From assembly GCF_016461825.1 (NCBI RefSeq), contig NZ_JAEMNU010000004.1, positions 317 through 36,201 of the forward strand: 35,885 bases of DNA, given 5' to 3'. How positions within the stretch are numbered: position 1 is the stretch's first letter; each line of letters starts with the position of its first letter. A program made the position numbers and the translations under genes. Of this stretch, positions 10,300 to 19,533 are shown piece after piece. Source of the DNA: Rugamonas violacea (GTDB lineage: Bacteria > Pseudomonadota > Gammaproteobacteria > Burkholderiales > Burkholderiaceae_D). The notes under the pieces were generated by a model. It did not search any database, had not been told where the DNA came from, and worked only from the letters and a program-made list of their open reading frames with translations.

Positions 10300-11937
10300 T
10301 CAGGCGGTGGTGGAAATACCGTACTTGCGCTGCGTCGAAGTGTACTGCGCGTGCAGCGTGGCCAGCGCCGGATGGGCCGGCGCCAGGCCGCGCACCCGTT
10401 CGATCAATTCGCCGCAGCGTTCGCCCAGCGGCGCTTCCCAACCCAGGTCGTCGAGCTGCTTGAGGATCGCCGAGGCGGCCGCCGTCAGTAGCGGCACGTT
10501 GCCCGGCGTCTTGCGCAGGGCGATATTGAGCACGTCGACGGCGGCGCGCAGGTCGCCCTGGCTGCGTTTGTCGGCGGCGTCGGTGAGCAGCTCCTCGACC
10601 TGGCGGTTGACGGTGTCGCCGACCTCCAGCGCCAGGTCGTGGCGGCCGGCCTTCTCGAACACGTCGACCGCGTCGTCGGTGGAAATGCCGCTGTCGGTGT
10701 CGTTCATCAGGTTGATCATCAACTCGGAGGCCTGGCTGTCCAATTTGTTTTTCAGGCAGCTGTGCACCAGTCCCACCTTCAGCCCGGTCGACAGGCCCCG
10801 GCTGGTGCCGACGGCGGTGACGGCGGTGGCCAGTTCGGCGGCGGCGGCCGGCAGGTTGCCGGTCATCTCCTGCAGCAGGGCGGCGGCGATGGCGCGGCAG
10901 GCGTCGGTGTTGGCGTTGCCGCGCAGCGAACGTTCGAGGTCGCGGATCACCCCGCCGGCCTGGTTGGCGTCACCCTTCTTGACCAGGGTCTTGACCAGGT
11001 TGACGTGGTCCTCCGGGTCGCGGAATTCGGAATACTTGGCCTTGGCCACCACCTGCTTGAAGGCCTTCTCGGCGACGCCGACGTCGCCCGTCTCGAAGGC
11101 CACCTCGCCCAGATGGCGTAGCCGCGCCACCATGTGCGGCGAGATCGCCACGGCATCCTCGAGGATCTTCTTGGCCTGCACCGCCTGGCCCATCGCCTCG
11201 TGGGTCTTGGCCAGCAGGTCGTAGGCGGCCATGAACTTGGGATTCTCTTCGATCAGCGCGTTCAGCGTTTGCAGCGCCTCCTCGTAGCGCGCCAGGCCGT
11301 GCTGGCAGCGCGCCAGGCCCAGATGGGCCCAGCCCAGCGGCCGTTGCACCAGGATGGCCTGGTAAATCAGCGCCGCTTCGGCCAGCTCGTCGAGGGTGAC
11401 GTGCATCTCGGCGCGCAGGCGGGCGAAGTCGATGGCGTAGCGCGGGTGCTGCAGCTCCAGTTCGCCGCAACTGCCGATGGCCTTGCGCAGATTGCCCAGG
11501 CCGACCAGATGGAACACCGGCATGAAGACGGCGCGGCGGTCGACGGCGCGGGTGATGCGCTGGATCAGCACGTCGACGGTGAACGGTTTCAGGATGTAGT
11601 CGGTCGGCGTCAGCTCGGCCGCGCTGATGACCTTGCTGTACACGCCTTCCGAGGTCAGCATGATGAAGATGGTCCACTGGCCGATCAATTTGTGCAGCCG
11701 CAGGTCCTCGAGCAGTTGTTGGCCGTCCTGGCCGTTGTCGTTGCTGCCGCTGCCCAGGTCGTACTCGCAAAGCACGATGTCGAAGGATTTTTTGCCCAGC
11801 TGGCGGATCGCCGTGCCCGAGCTGACCGCGTATTCGATCTTGCTGATCGACGACAGGTTCAGCATATTGTGCAGGCTGGCGCGCATCCCTGGGTTGGGAT
11901 CGACGATCAACACCGACAAATCGCTATATTCTGGCAT
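10300..11937 (-). CDS. Receiver-domain protein with C-terminal TPR repeats
   Basis: A 545-residue protein. Residues 7-130 form a CheY-like receiver: the presumed phospho-acceptor is Asp60 in VLCEYDLG, the Thr switch is in IMLTSEG, and the conserved Lys is in ILKPFTVD. The usual N-terminal acidic pair is reduced to one Asp (VLIVDPNPG), and an Asn/Gly/Gln-rich insert follows Asp60, so phosphorylation may be altered. From ~180 on there are several TPR-like helical repeats (LIYQAILVQRPLGWAHLGLA, ALQTLNALIEENPKFMAAYDLLAKTHEAMG and more). There is no DNA-binding or enzymatic output domain, so the TPR part probably binds protein partners. No kinase gene is adjacent. It is divergent from purL. Confidence 0.85.
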   Translation of the reverse strand: MPEYSDLSVLIVDPNPGMRASLHNMLNLSSISKIEYAVSSGTAIRQLGKKSFDIVLCEYDLGSGSNDNGQDGQQLLEDLRLHKLIGQWTIFIMLTSEGVYSKVISAAELTPTDYILKPFTVDVLIQRITRAVDRRAVFMPVFHLVGLGNLRKAIGSCGELELQHPRYAIDFARLRAEMHVTLDELAEAALIYQAILVQRPLGWAHLGLARCQHGLARYEEALQTLNALIEENPKFMAAYDLLAKTHEAMGQAVQAKKILEDAVAISPHMVARLRHLGEVAFETGDVGVAEKAFKQVVAKAKYSEFRDPEDHVNLVKTLVKKGDANQAGGVIRDLERSLRGNANTDACRAIAAALLQEMTGNLPAAAAELATAVTAVGTSRGLSTGLKVGLVHSCLKNKLDSQASELMINLMNDTDSGISTDDAVDVFEKAGRHDLALEVGDTVNRQVEELLTDAADKRSQGDLRAAVDVLNIALRKTPGNVPLLTAAASAILKQLDDLGWEAPLGERCGELIERVRGLAPAHPALATLHAQYTSTQRKYGISTTA

Positions 11938-12252
11938 TTTTTACTTTCGTAGGTCGGGCGGCCATGCTTTGCGCGGCTACTCATGTATCAACGGCAGGCT
12001 TCAGCTAGTTCAAGCTAGCATACTCCAAGGTAATACGTTTTTGCGCGAAAAACAGGGGAATTGCTCCGTGGAAGCTTGATTTTGGTGCAATAAATGGCAA
12101 AAATGTTGCTTCTGCGGCACTTTCGCCCTTGCCGGCGGCTGCTATGCGGGGGGCGGAAGAGGTATAATGCGCGCAAAGGAATTTTAGCAATACGAATCTG
12201 TGCCACATCTACCTTTAATCCGCAGCCTCGCTGCATCAACCCCCTCCCAACC
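11938..12252. other. Divergent intergenic region upstream of purL
   Basis: No gene is supported in these 315 bp. There is a small inverted repeat (GCTAG at 12004-12008 and CTAGC at 12015-12019), a T/A-rich segment around 12030-12060, and a consensus TATAAT at 12173-12178 pointing to purL. The bases just before the purL ATG are pyrimidine-rich (ccccctccc) with no Shine-Dalgarno match. Confidence 0.5.
12173..12178 (+). promoter_or_regulatory. Candidate -10 box of purL
   Basis: A perfect TATAAT hexamer in the context GAGGTATAATGCGC. The region 17 bp upstream is G-rich and offers no convincing -35, so the promoter may depend on an activator or the match may be fortuitous. It predicts a leader of about 65-70 bases. 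Confidence 0.45.
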
Positions 12253-15200
12253 ATGTTGATTCTGCCGGGCTCCAACGCCCTGTCCGCCTTCCGTAGCCAA
12301 CGCCTGTTAACTCAACTGCAAAGCGTGCTGCCCGCCGTTGTCGCGGTCCAGGCGCGCTTTGTCCACTTCATCGACGCCGGCGCCGCGCTGACGGCCGATG
12401 ACAGCAGCCGCCTCGGCGCGTTGCTGACCTATGGCGAGCCGGCCCACGCCGAGCACGCCGAGGGCGTGGTCGAAGAGTTCTTCGTCATTCCGCGTTTCGG
12501 CACCATTTCGCCGTGGGCTTCGAAAGCCACCGATATCGCGCACAACTGCGGCATGGCCCACATCAAGCGGGTCGAGCGGGGCGTCGCCTTCCGCGTCAAC
12601 CTGAAGGCAGGCATTCTCGGCAGCAGCATCGGCGCGGCCAAGAAGTTGAGCGACGCGCAGGTGCAGGATATCGCCGCGCTGTTGCATGATCGCATGACCG
12701 AGGCGGTGCTGCGCCATCCGGACGAGGCCGCCGGCCTGTTCCGCACCCTGGACGCCCGCCCGCTCGAATCGATCGACGTGCTCGGCGCCGGCAAGGCCGC
12801 GCTGGAAAAGGCCAACACGGACCTGGGCCTGGCCATGTCGGACGACGAGATCGACTATCTGGACGCCGCCTTCAGCAAGGCCGGCCGCAACCCGACCGAC
12901 GTCGAGCTGATGATGTTTGCGCAGGCCAACAGCGAGCATTGCCGCCACAAGATCTTCAACGCCGACTGGATCATCGACGGCGTGGCGCAGGACAAGTCGC
13001 TGTTCCAGATGATTAAGAACACCCATCAACTGCAGCCAAAAGGCACCATCGTCGCCTATAGCGACAATTCCTCGATCATGGAAGGCGCCGAAGTGATGCG
13101 CTTCTTCCCGCAGGGCGCGGGCCACGAGTACGGCGCCATGAGCGAACTGACCCACACCCTGATGAAGGTCGAGACGCACAACCACCCGACGGCGATTTCG
13201 CCATTCCCTGGCGCCTCCACCGGCGCCGGCGGCGAGATCCGCGACGAGGGCGCGACCGGCCGCGGCGCCAAGCCGAAGGCCGGCCTGACCGGTTTCACCG
13301 TGTCGAACCTGATGCTGCCGGGCGCCGTGCAGGCATGGGAAAACGACGCCGACGTCACCGCGCCGGCCGCCGAACGCAAGCTCGGCGCCAAGGCTTACGG
13401 CAAGCCGGAGCGCATCGCCTCGGCCCTGCAGATCATGATCGAAGGCCCGCTGGGCGGCGCCGCGTTCAGCAATGAATTCGGTCGTCCGGTGCTGGGCGGC
13501 TACTTCCGCACCTACGAGCAAAATATCGGCCGCCAGTTCGCCGGCGCGCACGACACCGTGCTGGGTTACCACAAGCCGATCATGATCGCCGGCGGTATCG
13601 GCAACATTTCCGGCCAGCATACCCACAAGAACGACATTCCGGTCGGCAGCCTGCTGGTGCAACTGGGCGGTCCGGGCATGCGCATCGGCATGGGCGGCAG
13701 CGCCGCCTCGTCGATGACCACCGGCAGCAACACGGCCGACCTGGACTTCGACTCCGTGCAGCGCGGCAATCCTGAGATGGAACGCCGGGCGCAGGAAGTC
13801 ATCAACGGCTGCTGGCAGCTGGGCGCGGACAATCCGATCATTTCGATCCACGACGTCGGTGCCGGCGGCCTGTCGAACGCCTTCCCGGAGATCACCAACG
13901 ACGCCAAGCGCGGCGCGATCTTCGACCTGCGCAAGATTCCGCTGGAAGAGAGCGGCATGGCGCCGAAGGAAATCTGGAGCAATGAATCGCAGGAACGCTA
14001 TGTGCTGGCCATCGCGCCGGACAGCCTGCCGGGCTTTGCGGCGCTGTGCCAGCGCGAACGCTGCCTGTTCGCCGTGGTCGGCGTGGCCACCGAGGAACGC
14101 CAGCTCAAGCTGATCGACCCGGAACTGGGCAACGAGCCGGTCGACATGCCGATGGACGTACTGCTGGGCAAACCGCCGAAGATGCAGCGCGACGTGCACC
14201 ACGTGCAAAACGAATTCCCGGCCATCGACCTGACCGGCATCGATCTGGAAGAGGCCGCCAAGCGCGTGCTGCTGCTGCCCACCGTCGGCGACAAGTCCTT
14301 CCTCATCACCATCGGCGACCGCACGGTTGGCGGCATGAGCGTGCGCGACCAGATGGTTGGCCCGTGGCAGGTGCCGGTGGCCGATTGCGCCGTCACCGCG
14401 ATGAGCTTCGAGGGTTACCTGGGCGAAGCGATGGCGATGGGCGAACGCACCCCGTTGGCGTCGATCAACGCGCCGGCCTCGGGCCGCATGGCCGTCGGCG
14501 AGGCGATCACCAACATCGCCGCCGCGCCGATCAAGGACATTTCCGACATCAAGCTGTCGGCCAACTGGATGGCCGCCTGCGGCCAGCCCGGCCAGGACGC
14601 GGCCCTGTTCGACACCGTCAAGGCGGTCGGCATGGAGCTGTGCCCGGCGCTGGGCATCAGCATTCCGGTGGGTAAGGATTCCTTGTCGATGCGCACCACC
14701 TGGCGCGACGACGCCAACGACGAGGCCAAGGCCGTCACCAGCCCGGTGTCGCTGATCGTTTCGGCCTTCGCGCCGGTGCACGACGTGCGCAAGTCGCTGA
14801 CGCCACAGATCAAGACCGACGCCGGCGACAGCGCGATCATTTTGATCGACCTGGGCCGTGGCAAGAACCGCATGGGCGCCTCGGCCTTGTCGCTGGTCAT
14901 GGGCCAGCTGGGCAATGAAACGCCGGACGTCGACAGCGCGGAAGACCTGAAAGGTTTCTTCGCCGCCATCCAGCAACTGAATAATGACGGCAAACTGCTG
15001 GCCTACCACGACCGTTCCGACGGCGGCCTGTACGGCACGCTGGTGGAAATGGCCTTTGCCGGCCGCGCCGGCCTGTCGATCAACCTCGACATCCTGACCC
15101 TGGAAGAGGGGCACGGCGCCGATCATGGCGATGCCAAGAACTGGGCCGGCCAAGTCGCCGAACGCCGCAACGAGCAAACCCTGCGCGCGCTGTTCAGCGA

Positions 15201-16308
15201 AGAGCTGGGCGCGGTGATCCAAGTGCGTGCCGAAGAGAAATCGCTGGTCATGGACGTGTTGCGCACCTTCAACTTGGGCGCCTGCAGCCATATCATCGGC
15301 AAACCGAACGACCGTGGCGTGATCGAGTTCACCCGCGATGCCAAGAGCATCTACAGCAAGCCGCGCTTCGAGCTGCACCGCCTGTGGAGTGAAACCAGCT
15401 GGCGCATCGCCCGCCTGCGCGACAACCCATTGTGCGCCGACGCCGAATACGACCGTCTGCTGGACGAGAACGATCCCGGCATCACGCCGAAGATCGGCTT
15501 CGACCTGAGCGACAACGTGGCGGCGCCTTTCCTGCTCACCGGAGTGCGTCCACGTGTCGCCATCTTGCGCGAACAGGGTGTCAATTCGCACATAGAAACC
15601 GCTTACGTCATGCATCAAGCCGGCTTCACAGCGGTCGACGTGCACATGAGCGACCTGATCGCCGGGCGTGTCAAGCTGGACGACTTCCAGGGCATCATCG
15701 CCGTCGGCGGCTTCTCCTACGGCGACGTGCTGGGCGCCGGCGAGGGCTGGGCCAAGACGATTCTGTTCAATGCCGCGTTGGCCGAGCAGTTCGCCCGCTT
15801 CTTCGGCCGCAGCGACAGCTTCGGCCTGGGCGTCTGCAACGGTTGCCAGATGATGAGCAATCTGAAGTCCATCATTCCTGGCGCCCATGCCTGGCCGAAG
15901 TTCACCACCAACAAGTCGGAGAAGTTCGAATCCCGCTTCGCGATGGTGGAAGTGCAGGACTCGCCGTCGATCTTCTTCCAGGGCATGGCCGGCACGCAGA
16001 GCGCCATCGCCATCGCCCACGGCGAGGGTTATGCCGATTTCAGCCAGACCGGCAACATCGACGAGGCGGTCGCCGCCATGCGTTTCGTCGACAACCGTGG
16101 CGCCGCCACCGAAGCCTATCCGTACAACCCGAACGGCTCGCCGCAGGGTCTGACCTCGGTGACCACGGCCGACGGCCGCTTCACCGTGATGATGCCGCAC
16201 GCCGAGCGCGTCTTCCGTACCGTGCAGCAATCCTGGCACCCGGAATCGTGGGGCGAGGATTCGCCATGGATGCGCATGTTCCGCAACGCGCGCAAGTTCG
16301 TCGGCTAA
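12253..16308 (+). CDS. purL: Phosphoribosylformylglycinamidine synthase PurL
   Basis: A 1351-residue single-chain (large) PurL. It converts FGAR, glutamine and ATP into FGAM in step 4 of purine synthesis. The synthetase part contains [22 protein letters not shown] and two AIR-synthetase-type repeats. The C-terminal class I glutaminase starts near [15 protein letters not shown], with nucleophile Cys1195 in GVCNGCQMM and the late [14 protein letters not shown] segment supplying His and Glu. Length is normal for Gram-negative PurL. The ATG at 12253 begins the family N-terminus ([16 protein letters not shown]); the longer in-frame opening from 12094 would cover the promoter. It lacks a visible ribosome site and ends before a strong terminator, so it is monocistronic. 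Confidence 0.97.
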   Translation: MLILPGSNALSAFRSQRLLTQLQSVLPAVVAVQARFVHFIDAGAALTADDSSRLGALLTYGEPAHAEHAEGVVEEFFVIPRFGTISPWASKATDIAHNCGMAHIKRVERGVAFRVNLKAGILGSSIGAAKKLSDAQVQDIAALLHDRMTEAVLRHPDEAAGLFRTLDARPLESIDVLGAGKAALEKANTDLGLAMSDDEIDYLDAAFSKAGRNPTDVELMMFAQANSEHCRHKIFNADWIIDGVAQDKSLFQMIKNTHQLQPKGTIVAYSDNSSIMEGAEVMRFFPQGAGHEYGAMSELTHTLMKVETHNHPTAISPFPGASTGAGGEIRDEGATGRGAKPKAGLTGFTVSNLMLPGAVQAWENDADVTAPAAERKLGAKAYGKPERIASALQIMIEGPLGGAAFSNEFGRPVLGGYFRTYEQNIGRQFAGAHDTVLGYHKPIMIAGGIGNISGQHTHKNDIPVGSLLVQLGGPGMRIGMGGSAASSMTTGSNTADLDFDSVQRGNPEMERRAQEVINGCWQLGADNPIISIHDVGAGGLSNAFPEITNDAKRGAIFDLRKIPLEESGMAPKEIWSNESQERYVLAIAPDSLPGFAALCQRERCLFAVVGVATEERQLKLIDPELGNEPVDMPMDVLLGKPPKMQRDVHHVQNEFPAIDLTGIDLEEAAKRVLLLPTVGDKSFLITIGDRTVGGMSVRDQMVGPWQVPVADCAVTAMSFEGYLGEAMAMGERTPLASINAPASGRMAVGEAITNIAAAPIKDISDIKLSANWMAACGQPGQDAALFDTVKAVGMELCPALGISIPVGKDSLSMRTTWRDDANDEAKAVTSPVSLIVSAFAPVHDVRKSLTPQIKTDAGDSAIILIDLGRGKNRMGASALSLVMGQLGNETPDVDSAEDLKGFFAAIQQLNNDGKLLAYHDRSDGGLYGTLVEMAFAGRAGLSINLDILTLEEGHGADHGDAKNWAGQVAERRNEQTLRALFSEELGAVIQVRAEEKSLVMDVLRTFNLGACSHIIGKPNDRGVIEFTRDAKSIYSKPRFELHRLWSETSWRIARLRDNPLCADAEYDRLLDENDPGITPKIGFDLSDNVAAPFLLTGVRPRVAILREQGVNSHIETAYVMHQAGFTAVDVHMSDLIAGRVKLDDFQGIIAVGGFSYGDVLGAGEGWAKTILFNAALAEQFARFFGRSDSFGLGVCNGCQMMSNLKSIIPGAHAWPKFTTNKSEKFESRFAMVEVQDSPSIFFQGMAGTQSAIAIAHGEGYADFSQTGNIDEAVAAMRFVDNRGAATEAYPYNPNGSPQGLTSVTTADGRFTVMMPHAERVFRTVQQSWHPESWGEDSPWMRMFRNARKFVG

Positions 16309-16325
16309 GCCGCGAGCTTGCCTGG

Positions 16326-16360
16326 AAAGAGCCGGTGCCGCGAGGTCCCGGCTCTTTTTT
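16326..16360 (+). terminator. Rho-independent terminator of purL
   Basis: AAAGAGCCGG (16326-16335) pairs with CCGGCTCTTT (16348-16357), a 10-bp stem with a 12-base loop, running into a T-tract. It begins 18 bp after the purL stop codon. Confidence 0.9.
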
Positions 16361-16454
16361 ATGCATTTTTTCGATATTCCATGCTTGTTTTTAGCTTGTT
16401 TTTGGCTTGAGTTGAGCGTTTTCTCGGTTCAAATCCACTGCAGCACGCTTTTTT

Positions 16455-17036
16455 GCCTGCCCGGTCCTGTTCGGACAGGACGCCACTAGAATTATCCTGC
16501 CGGCGTCTCTGCTCGGCTTGCCCTTGCGGCTGGCCGATCCTGCGCTGGCGGCGATGCTGGAACGGCAGGTGCAAGCCGGCTTCGCCGCGTTGCCGGCAAA
16601 AGATCCATTTGAGCAAGATATGCGCCGGCGTATCTCGCGCCAGTTGTTGCAAGGCGAACCAGGCCTGCGGCATCTGGCCGCCGAGCTGAACAGCAGCGGC
16701 CGCACGCTGCGGCGCCATTTGAGCCAACACGGCTGGAGTTACCGCGCCTTGTTGGATGACATCCGAAAACATCTCGCCCAGGACTATCTACGCGATCCGC
16801 GCCTGGCCTTGCCCGAGGTGGCTTTGCTGTTGGGCTATTCCGAGCAGAGCGCATTCAACCGGGCTTTTTTGCGCTGGTTCAATCTCACGCCGCGTCACTG
16901 GCGCTTGCGCAACGCTGGAATATTCTCCCCGAGCGCTTTAAGGGCACTTCGAAAAACCACCAAATTGTCGTTCCGCATCGGCGGACCGCCGCGTAGGCGG
17001 GAACCCATGCTGAGCCAATGGACATGCGGGGTATAG
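16455..17036 (+). pseudogene. 5'-truncated AraC-family regulator remnant
   Basis: The frame from about 16455 reads CPVLFGQDATRIILPASLLG and onward, which resembles the end of the N-terminal sensor domain of an AraC regulator of the OruR/ligand-binding type. A complete AraC DNA-binding domain follows (RHLAAELNSSGRTLRRHLSQ, then LPEVALLLGYSEQSAFNRAF and FNLTPRHWRLRN). The first half of a normal ~330-residue protein is missing: an in-frame stop lies at 16413 and the preceding codons look unrelated. The only early starts are poor (TTG 16518), with no ribosome site. Its last ~32 codons (after about 16938) come from the repeat element. I read this as a decayed gene, though a stand-alone HTH protein cannot be excluded. 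Confidence 0.7.
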
Positions 17037-17081
17037 ATTCCCGCCTACGCGGGAATGACGGGTTTTTAGAGGTGCCCTTAA
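16938..17081. mobile_element. MITE-like element with terminal inverted repeats
   Basis: The left end begins TTAAGGGCACTTCGAAAAAC (from 16938). The right end, read on the other strand from 17081, begins TTAAGGGCACCTCTAAAAAC: 20-base ends differing at three positions. Inside are two inverted copies of a GTCATTCCCGC-GTAGGCGGGAA-type hairpin motif (around 16967-17014 and 17038-17059). About 144 bp with no coding capacity fits a non-autonomous element or compound REP. Its left end is read into the AraC remnant and its right end supplies the stop codon of the AlkD-like gene. Confidence 0.7.
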
Positions 17082-17752
17082 GCTGAGGTGTTTTTCAGGT
17101 GTTTATTTGCTTCGCGATAGCTCAGGGCCGGCAAACGGTAGGACTCCGCTTGTAGAAAGCTGCGCACAGCGGCGGGATTGTGGTGGGCATAATCGCGCAA
17201 GGCCCAGCCGATGGCTTTTTGAATGAAAAATTCCTTTTCCGGCGCCAGCATCAGGCAATAGGCGAATAGACGCTGTTGGTCGAGCTGCTGGCGCCAGCCC
17301 AATTGATGCAATAGGGCGATGCGGCGCACCCACATATTCGGATGGCGGACGCAATCATCCATTCCCTCATGCTTTCCGCGCAATACGTCGCCCACCAGCG
17401 ACGCCAATCCATCCACACTATCCCACCACGACTTCTTTTGCGCCAATTGAATTAAATCCGCCACATGGCGGGTTTCCAATTCCTTCCAGTGCATCGCCAA
17501 TAAATCGATGGCGACATATTGATATTCTCTTTCCGGCAACTCCCATAATTCGTTGGCGCGGCGGAGCAGGGCGGCCGCGCCGACTCCTTTTAAAGACTTC
17601 AATATTGGTTTAACGGCCGCGCGCCGCTGCGGTGTCGCCACGCCCAAAAAATCAAACTGGCCGCGCAGGTAGGCGCGCATGCCGACGCTGCGCTCGGATT
17701 CGGCTGCGCCGCCGAGGGCGGCGGCAAGCTCGAGATGGAAGGAATCGGTCAT
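17078..17752 (-). CDS. AlkD-like DNA alkylation repair protein
   Basis: A 224-residue all-helical (HEAT-like) protein of the AlkD family. These glycosylases remove bulky or cationic alkylated bases such as 3- and 7-alkylpurines without base flipping. The family segments KSWWDSVDGLAS (Trp and catalytic Asp) and EKEFFIQKAIGWALRDYA are present, and LPALSYREANKHL ends the conserved region. Length is normal. The stop codon TAA lies in the terminal repeat of the adjacent MITE-like element, and the last residues (KNTSA) are beyond the conserved end. A TATACT -10-like box (17806-17801, minus strand) lies about 50 bp upstream of the ATG. No partner repair genes are nearby. Confidence 0.87.
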   Translation of the reverse strand: MTDSFHLELAAALGGAAESERSVGMRAYLRGQFDFLGVATPQRRAAVKPILKSLKGVGAAALLRRANELWELPEREYQYVAIDLLAMHWKELETRHVADLIQLAQKKSWWDSVDGLASLVGDVLRGKHEGMDDCVRHPNMWVRRIALLHQLGWRQQLDQQRLFAYCLMLAPEKEFFIQKAIGWALRDYAHHNPAAVRSFLQAESYRLPALSYREANKHLKNTSA

Positions 17753-17977
17753 CGTGGCGGTATCCAGGGCTGTTGAGTTTGCAACAACATCTTCTGCGCA
17801 AGTATAGGCCGCTTCGCTTCATTCCACCACTCGGCGCCGTGTTCTCCTATGAGGGGAAACGGGCGCTGCGTTGTCGATATGCTCATTTCTAGCTTGAATA
17901 GACTCAACTTTAGCGTAATCGATACAAGTCGACGGCTCCTTGTTGGCTGTTTGCCGTGCCGTCGCCGGGCAATTCGT

Positions 17978-18111
17978 GTCCAGTCCAAGAAGTCATACGC
18001 GGGCGAAATTTATCGTCCAATAACTTGGACTGAATTCTATGTCGATGCAAAGTTTCCATGCGGAATGTCGTTTGAAAACAATGCCTTAGTGAAAAGTGGA
18101 CGGTTTGTCCA
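17978..18111. promoter_or_regulatory. Cluster of GTCCA half-sites, candidate DctD binding sites
   Basis: Six GTCCA/TGGAC pentamers occur in 134 bp: tandem GTCCAGTCCA (17978-17987), GTCCAATAACTTGGAC (18015-18030, palindrome) and TGGACGGTTTGTCCA (18097-18111, palindrome). A longer pair, CAGTCCAAG (17981-17989) and CTTGGACTG (18024-18032), is spaced 43 bp apart, about four helical turns. The first two groups sit about 110-165 bp upstream of the predicted transcription start, the usual place for enhancer-type sites of NtrC-family activators. The third abuts the -24 element and could act negatively or bind another factor. Confidence 0.6.
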
Positions 18112-18114
18112 TGC

Positions 18115-18131
18115 CAGGCACGCTGCTTGCT
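18115..18131 (+). promoter_or_regulatory. Sigma-54 (-24/-12) promoter of the transporter-porin operon
   Basis: CAGGCACGCTGCTTGCT matches the RpoN consensus: GG at 18117-18118 and GC at 18129-18130 with the required 10 bases between, including GGCACG and TTGCT. Transcription would start near 18142, leaving a leader of about 86 bases before the ATG at 18228. A DctD-like sigma-54 activator is encoded 4.4 kb downstream. Confidence 0.75.
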
Positions 18132-18227
18132 ATGTACCCTCCAACCTGTGGCCATCGGCGGCGGGGTTGTTAATACAAAGATGGGCGCCAATGCCGCGCC
18201 CAATCGCTACCCAATTGGAGAGTCAAG

Positions 18228-19508
18228 ATGAAAAAGAAACGCCCATTAACCCTATACATCCTGATCGCGATGGTATTGGGCATAGCAGTCGGTTACGTCT
18301 GCCATGACACCTTCCCCGACAAGAAAATCACCACGGAAATCGCCGCGCATATATCGATTGCGACGGATGTATTCCTGCGCTTGATTAAAATGATTATCTC
18401 GCTGCTGGTATTTTCCACCCTGACCGTTGGTATTGCCCATATGGGCGATGGCAAAGCCGCCGGCCGTATCGGTGCGAAAGCCATGGGCTGGTTTGTTTGC
18501 GCCTCGCTGGTTTCCTTGACGCTGGGTATGGTGCTGTCCAACTGGATGCAATTGGGTGCCCATTTGGGTCTGCCATTGCCACCGGTCGATGCCGTCACCG
18601 GTTTGAAAACTTCCGCCTTCACGTTGAAAGATTTCGTCGCCCACATGGTGCCGAAATCGCCGATCGAGGCGATGGCCAATAATGAAATCCTGCAAGTGCT
18701 GGTGTTCTCCATCTTCTTCGGCAGCGCCCTGGGCGCCTTGGGTGAGAACGGCAAGAAACTGACCGCCGTCATCGACGAGCTGGCACAAGTCATGCTTCGC
18801 ATCACCGGCGCCATCATGACCCTGGCTCCTTTGGCCGTCTTCGCCGCCATGGCATCGGTGGTCACCACCAACGGTCTGACCATCCTGGTCACCTTCGCCA
18901 AGTTCATGGGCGGCTTCTATCTGGGTTTGTTCTGCCTGTGGGCACTGCTGATCGGTGGCGGCTTCATCTTCCTGGGCAAGAGCGTGTTCCGTCTGATCGG
19001 TTTGATCCGCGAACCATTCCTGTTGGCATTCTCGACCGCCAGCTCGGAGGCCGCCTATCCGAAACTGCTCGACTCGCTGGACAAGTTCGGCGTGCAACGC
19101 AAGATTTCCAGCTTCGTGTTGCCGATGGGCTATTCGTTCAATCTGGACGGTTCGATGATGTACTGCACTTTCGCCGTGCTGTTCATCACCCAGGCCTACG
19201 GTATTGAGCTGTCCTTGGGCACCCAGATCACCATGCTGTTGCTGTTGATGCTGACCTCGAAGGGCATGGCCGGCGTGCCGCGCGCCTCGCTGGTGGTGAT
19301 CGCCGCCACCTTGAACCAGTTCAACATCCCGGAAGCCGGCTTGCTGCTGCTGATGGGCGTCGACCAGTTCCTCGACATGGGCCGTTCCGCCACCAACGCC
19401 GTCGGCAACGCCGTCGCCACCGCCGTCGTGGCCAAATGGGAGGGCGCGCTCGACACCGAGGCGCATCTGACCGCCGTCGAAACACCCGCACGCATTCACG
19501 CAGCATAA
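18228..19508 (+). CDS. dctA: Dicarboxylate/amino acid:cation symporter (DAACS family, DctA-like)
   Basis: A 426-residue inner-membrane symporter of the DAACS (glutamate/C4-dicarboxylate) family. It has multiple hydrophobic segments from residue 7 on, the Ser-rich hairpin motif AFSTASSEAAYPKLL, MGYSFNLDGSMMY (NLDG, cation site), GVPRASLVVIAATL and DMGRSATNAVGNAVATAVVAKWEG. GGAG at 18217-18220 precedes the ATG. The SSEAAYPK form is also found in GltP-type members, so the substrate may be an acidic amino acid rather than succinate, malate or fumarate; the adjacent DctB/DctD pair and sigma-54 promoter favour C4-dicarboxylates. The porin gene follows after 25 bp. Confidence 0.9.
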   Translation: MKKKRPLTLYILIAMVLGIAVGYVCHDTFPDKKITTEIAAHISIATDVFLRLIKMIISLLVFSTLTVGIAHMGDGKAAGRIGAKAMGWFVCASLVSLTLGMVLSNWMQLGAHLGLPLPPVDAVTGLKTSAFTLKDFVAHMVPKSPIEAMANNEILQVLVFSIFFGSALGALGENGKKLTAVIDELAQVMLRITGAIMTLAPLAVFAAMASVVTTNGLTILVTFAKFMGGFYLGLFCLWALLIGGGFIFLGKSVFRLIGLIREPFLLAFSTASSEAAYPKLLDSLDKFGVQRKISSFVLPMGYSFNLDGSMMYCTFAVLFITQAYGIELSLGTQITMLLLLMLTSKGMAGVPRASLVVIAATLNQFNIPEAGLLLLMGVDQFLDMGRSATNAVGNAVATAVVAKWEGALDTEAHLTAVETPARIHAA

Positions 19509-19533
19509 AACAATCAATAACAGGAGACCCTCC

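Larger units (their letters stand above)
17753..18227. other. Control region between alkD-like gene and dicarboxylate transporter
   Basis: A 475-bp divergent intergenic region of lower GC than the flanks. I reject the short open frames in it as genes. It contains a sigma-54 promoter facing the transporter gene and six GTCCA/TGGAC half-sites upstream of it (17978-17982, 17983-17987, 18015-18019, 18026-18030, 18097-18101, 18107-18111), some forming palindromes. Confidence 0.7.

Noticed and set aside
6620..10441. 1273-codon open frame antisense to the hydantoinase gene
   Set aside because: It is rich in Arg/His/Gly/Ala/Val with no recognisable domain. It mirrors the clearly coding strand, a usual effect of high GC at third positions.
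12307..16239. 1310-codon open frame antisense to purL
   Set aside because: Same reason: purL is recognised over its whole length, and the antisense product has no domain or ribosome site.
17849..18307. 152-codon frame in the dctA control region
   Set aside because: It runs through the sigma-54 promoter and into dctA, and shows no motif or ribosome site.
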